Positions 63,345 to 64,000 of a stretch of 64,000 nucleotides of DNA are shown here, in pieces. This DNA is from Sphingobium fuliginis (GTDB lineage: Bacteria; Pseudomonadota; Alphaproteobacteria; Sphingomonadales; Sphingomonadaceae), in NCBI RefSeq assembly GCF_004152845.1, contig NZ_SEON01000009.1, positions 141,338-205,337 on the forward strand, given 5' to 3'. Under the pieces are notes generated by a model. It ran no database searches. It saw nothing but the letters and a program-made list of their open reading frames with translations, and was not told the DNA's origin. Position numbers and translations under genes: made by a program. The stretch's first letter is position 1. Each line of letters opens with the position of its first letter.

Positions 63345-63565
63345 TGCAGCGGAACAAGGTCTATGCAGTGACAACCCTCGCGAAAGTCGCCCAAGAATGG
63401 GAGGAAAGCGAGGACCTGCTCCACGAACTCACCGAGCAAATGGACACCGAAGACGGCGTTATCTGGGTTTACGGCGTCGAAGAGCATGCGGTGCTGGCCC
63501 TGTCCGAAGACGGCATCGAGTGCCTTCGCGACCTGCTCGGCGAGCATAAACGCGATCACCAGTAG
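63344..63565 (+). CDS. Passenger ORF of the IS66 element
   Basis: 73 residues, acidic, MQRNKVYAVTTLAKVAQ at the start and a Glu-rich middle. The ATG overlaps the tnpC stop (TGATG), so it is coupled to the transposase. It lies wholly inside the right inverted repeat boundary, two bases before IRR. No family recognised. It may be part of a subset of IS66 elements. Confidence 0.6.
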   Translation: MQRNKVYAVTTLAKVAQEWEESEDLLHELTEQMDTEDGVIWVYGVEEHAVLALSEDGIECLRDLLGEHKRDHQ

Positions 63566-63567
63566 CC

Positions 63568-63590
63568 CGCGGTCTTCACCGAATGCCTAC
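63568..63590 (-). repeat. IS66 right inverted repeat
   Basis: Inward reading GTAGGCATTCGGTGAAGACC. It begins two bases after the passenger stop codon and is followed by the target duplication CGCTCAAA at 63591-63598. Confidence 0.8.
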
Positions 63591-63766
63591 CGCTCAAAGG
63601 ACCGTGGCGGGATTCAAACCTCCGCGCACGCCTGCCGTGCGATTTTGCGCCGGAACCTATTCGGGGAACAGGTGACGCATGTCGGCGCAATGAAAGTCCG
63701 ACACCGATCCGAAAGATCGATGGGACATGTTCATGGCTGATGAAATGGCAGTTGAATTGCGGCCTC

Positions 63767-63843
<77 letters not shown>

Positions 63844-63908
63844 ACACTAGAGATCGCTGCGGAGGCCGCATTTATTGCGAATGGGTTAATGTGAAGCGCG
63901 AGCTATAA

Positions 63909-64000
63909 TGCCTGGCGACGCCCTACTCTTCCGGGGCTTGAGCCACAGTACCATCGGCGCAGACTGGTTTCACGTCCGAGTTCGGGAAGGGATCGGGTGG
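63909..64000 (-). rRNA. rrf: 5S ribosomal RNA, 5' part outside the window
   Basis: 92 bases visible, read on the minus strand. The 3' end AAGAGTAGGGCGTCGCCAGG and internal sequence CCACCCGATCCCTTCCCGAA (partial) match bacterial 5S. The 23S and 16S genes should lie beyond base 64000. Confidence 0.93.

Larger units (their letters stand above)
60886..63590. mobile_element. Intact IS66-family insertion sequence (2705 bp) with 8-bp target duplication
   Basis: Left end GTATCGCTCCGGTGA and right end GTAGGCATTCGGTGA (read inward from each side) share GTA, CGGTGA and CCGC, the IS66 pattern. The flanking CGCTCAAA at 60878-60885 and 63591-63598 is an exact 8-bp target-site duplication. The element holds tnpA, tnpB, tnpC and a passenger ORF, all intact, so it appears recent and possibly active. 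It sits between pgeF and the rRNA operon. Confidence 0.9.

Noticed and set aside
63486..63740. 84-residue plus-strand frame crossing the IS66 right end
   Set aside because: It overlaps the better-supported passenger ORF and runs out of the IS into unrelated sequence.
63599..63766. tRNA-like T-arm (GGTTTGAATCCC on the minus strand) after the IS66 element
   Set aside because: No acceptor, D- or anticodon arm fits, and the T-loop lacks the invariant C56. The stretch holds no convincing gene.

Overview
The window is high-GC chromosomal DNA from an alphaproteobacterium. The gene set points to the Sphingomonadales (Sphingobium/Sphingomonas type): hemC-hemD-mitofilin, bolA next to a J-domain gene, cobS/cobT, divK-DUF3572, metX-metW, hisC-tyrC, and the alphaproteobacterial initiator tRNA placed after 5S rRNA. 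The genus call is inference from content and style; no database search was possible. Most of the window is dense housekeeping sequence with many 4-base ATGA/GTGA start-stop overlaps.

Layout. 1-9.4 kb: partial msrB, a NatAB-like ABC exporter, queG, a lipoprotein/EI24 pair, an adenosine-kinase-like PfkB gene, a polysaccharide flippase, and gpsA-tsaD. 9.4-16 kb: hemC-hemD followed by a mitofilin (Mic60) homologue, an alpha/beta hydrolase, and nadE-gltX. 16-31 kb: prs, a small membrane protein, a VOC protein, hisN, an AsmA protein, rpmI-rplT, a LysE exporter, a GIY-YIG gene inside a perfect inverted repeat, pheS-pheT, an aldose-1-epimerase-like gene and prfC. 31-41 kb: metX-metW, a 2-hydroxyacid dehydrogenase, hisC-tyrC, plsC, a YdcF-family gene, ftsE-ftsX, a ZitP-like zinc-finger membrane protein, pirin and a GST. 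41-48 kb: bolA, then a J-domain / Hsp70 / CobS / OsmC / phosphatase / CobT / Gre-like run. 48-60 kb: dps, a GDT1-like protein, rpmG, a PhoX phosphatase with a possible Pho box, divK, a HAD/RidA/GDPD/FemAB-like operon and two transporters. 60-64 kb: pgeF, an intact IS66 element with an 8-bp target duplication and a passenger ORF, then the distal end of an rRNA operon on the minus strand (tRNA-fMet and partial 5S).

The least ordinary content is (1) a family of paired palindromic repeats, one pair of which brackets, and partly encodes, a GIY-YIG nuclease, while closely related pairs occur without a gene; (2) two copies of a separate 140-bp double-palindrome element with compensatory stem changes; (3) a chaperone plus AAA+/VWA cluster in which an Hsp70 and a J-domain gene adjoin cobS/cobT with no other cobalamin genes in view; (4) a Mic60 homologue and a ZitP-like polarity factor next to heme and ftsEX genes respectively.

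I saw no prophage, CRISPR array, toxin-antitoxin pair or defence island. All alignments and motif counts were made by eye.
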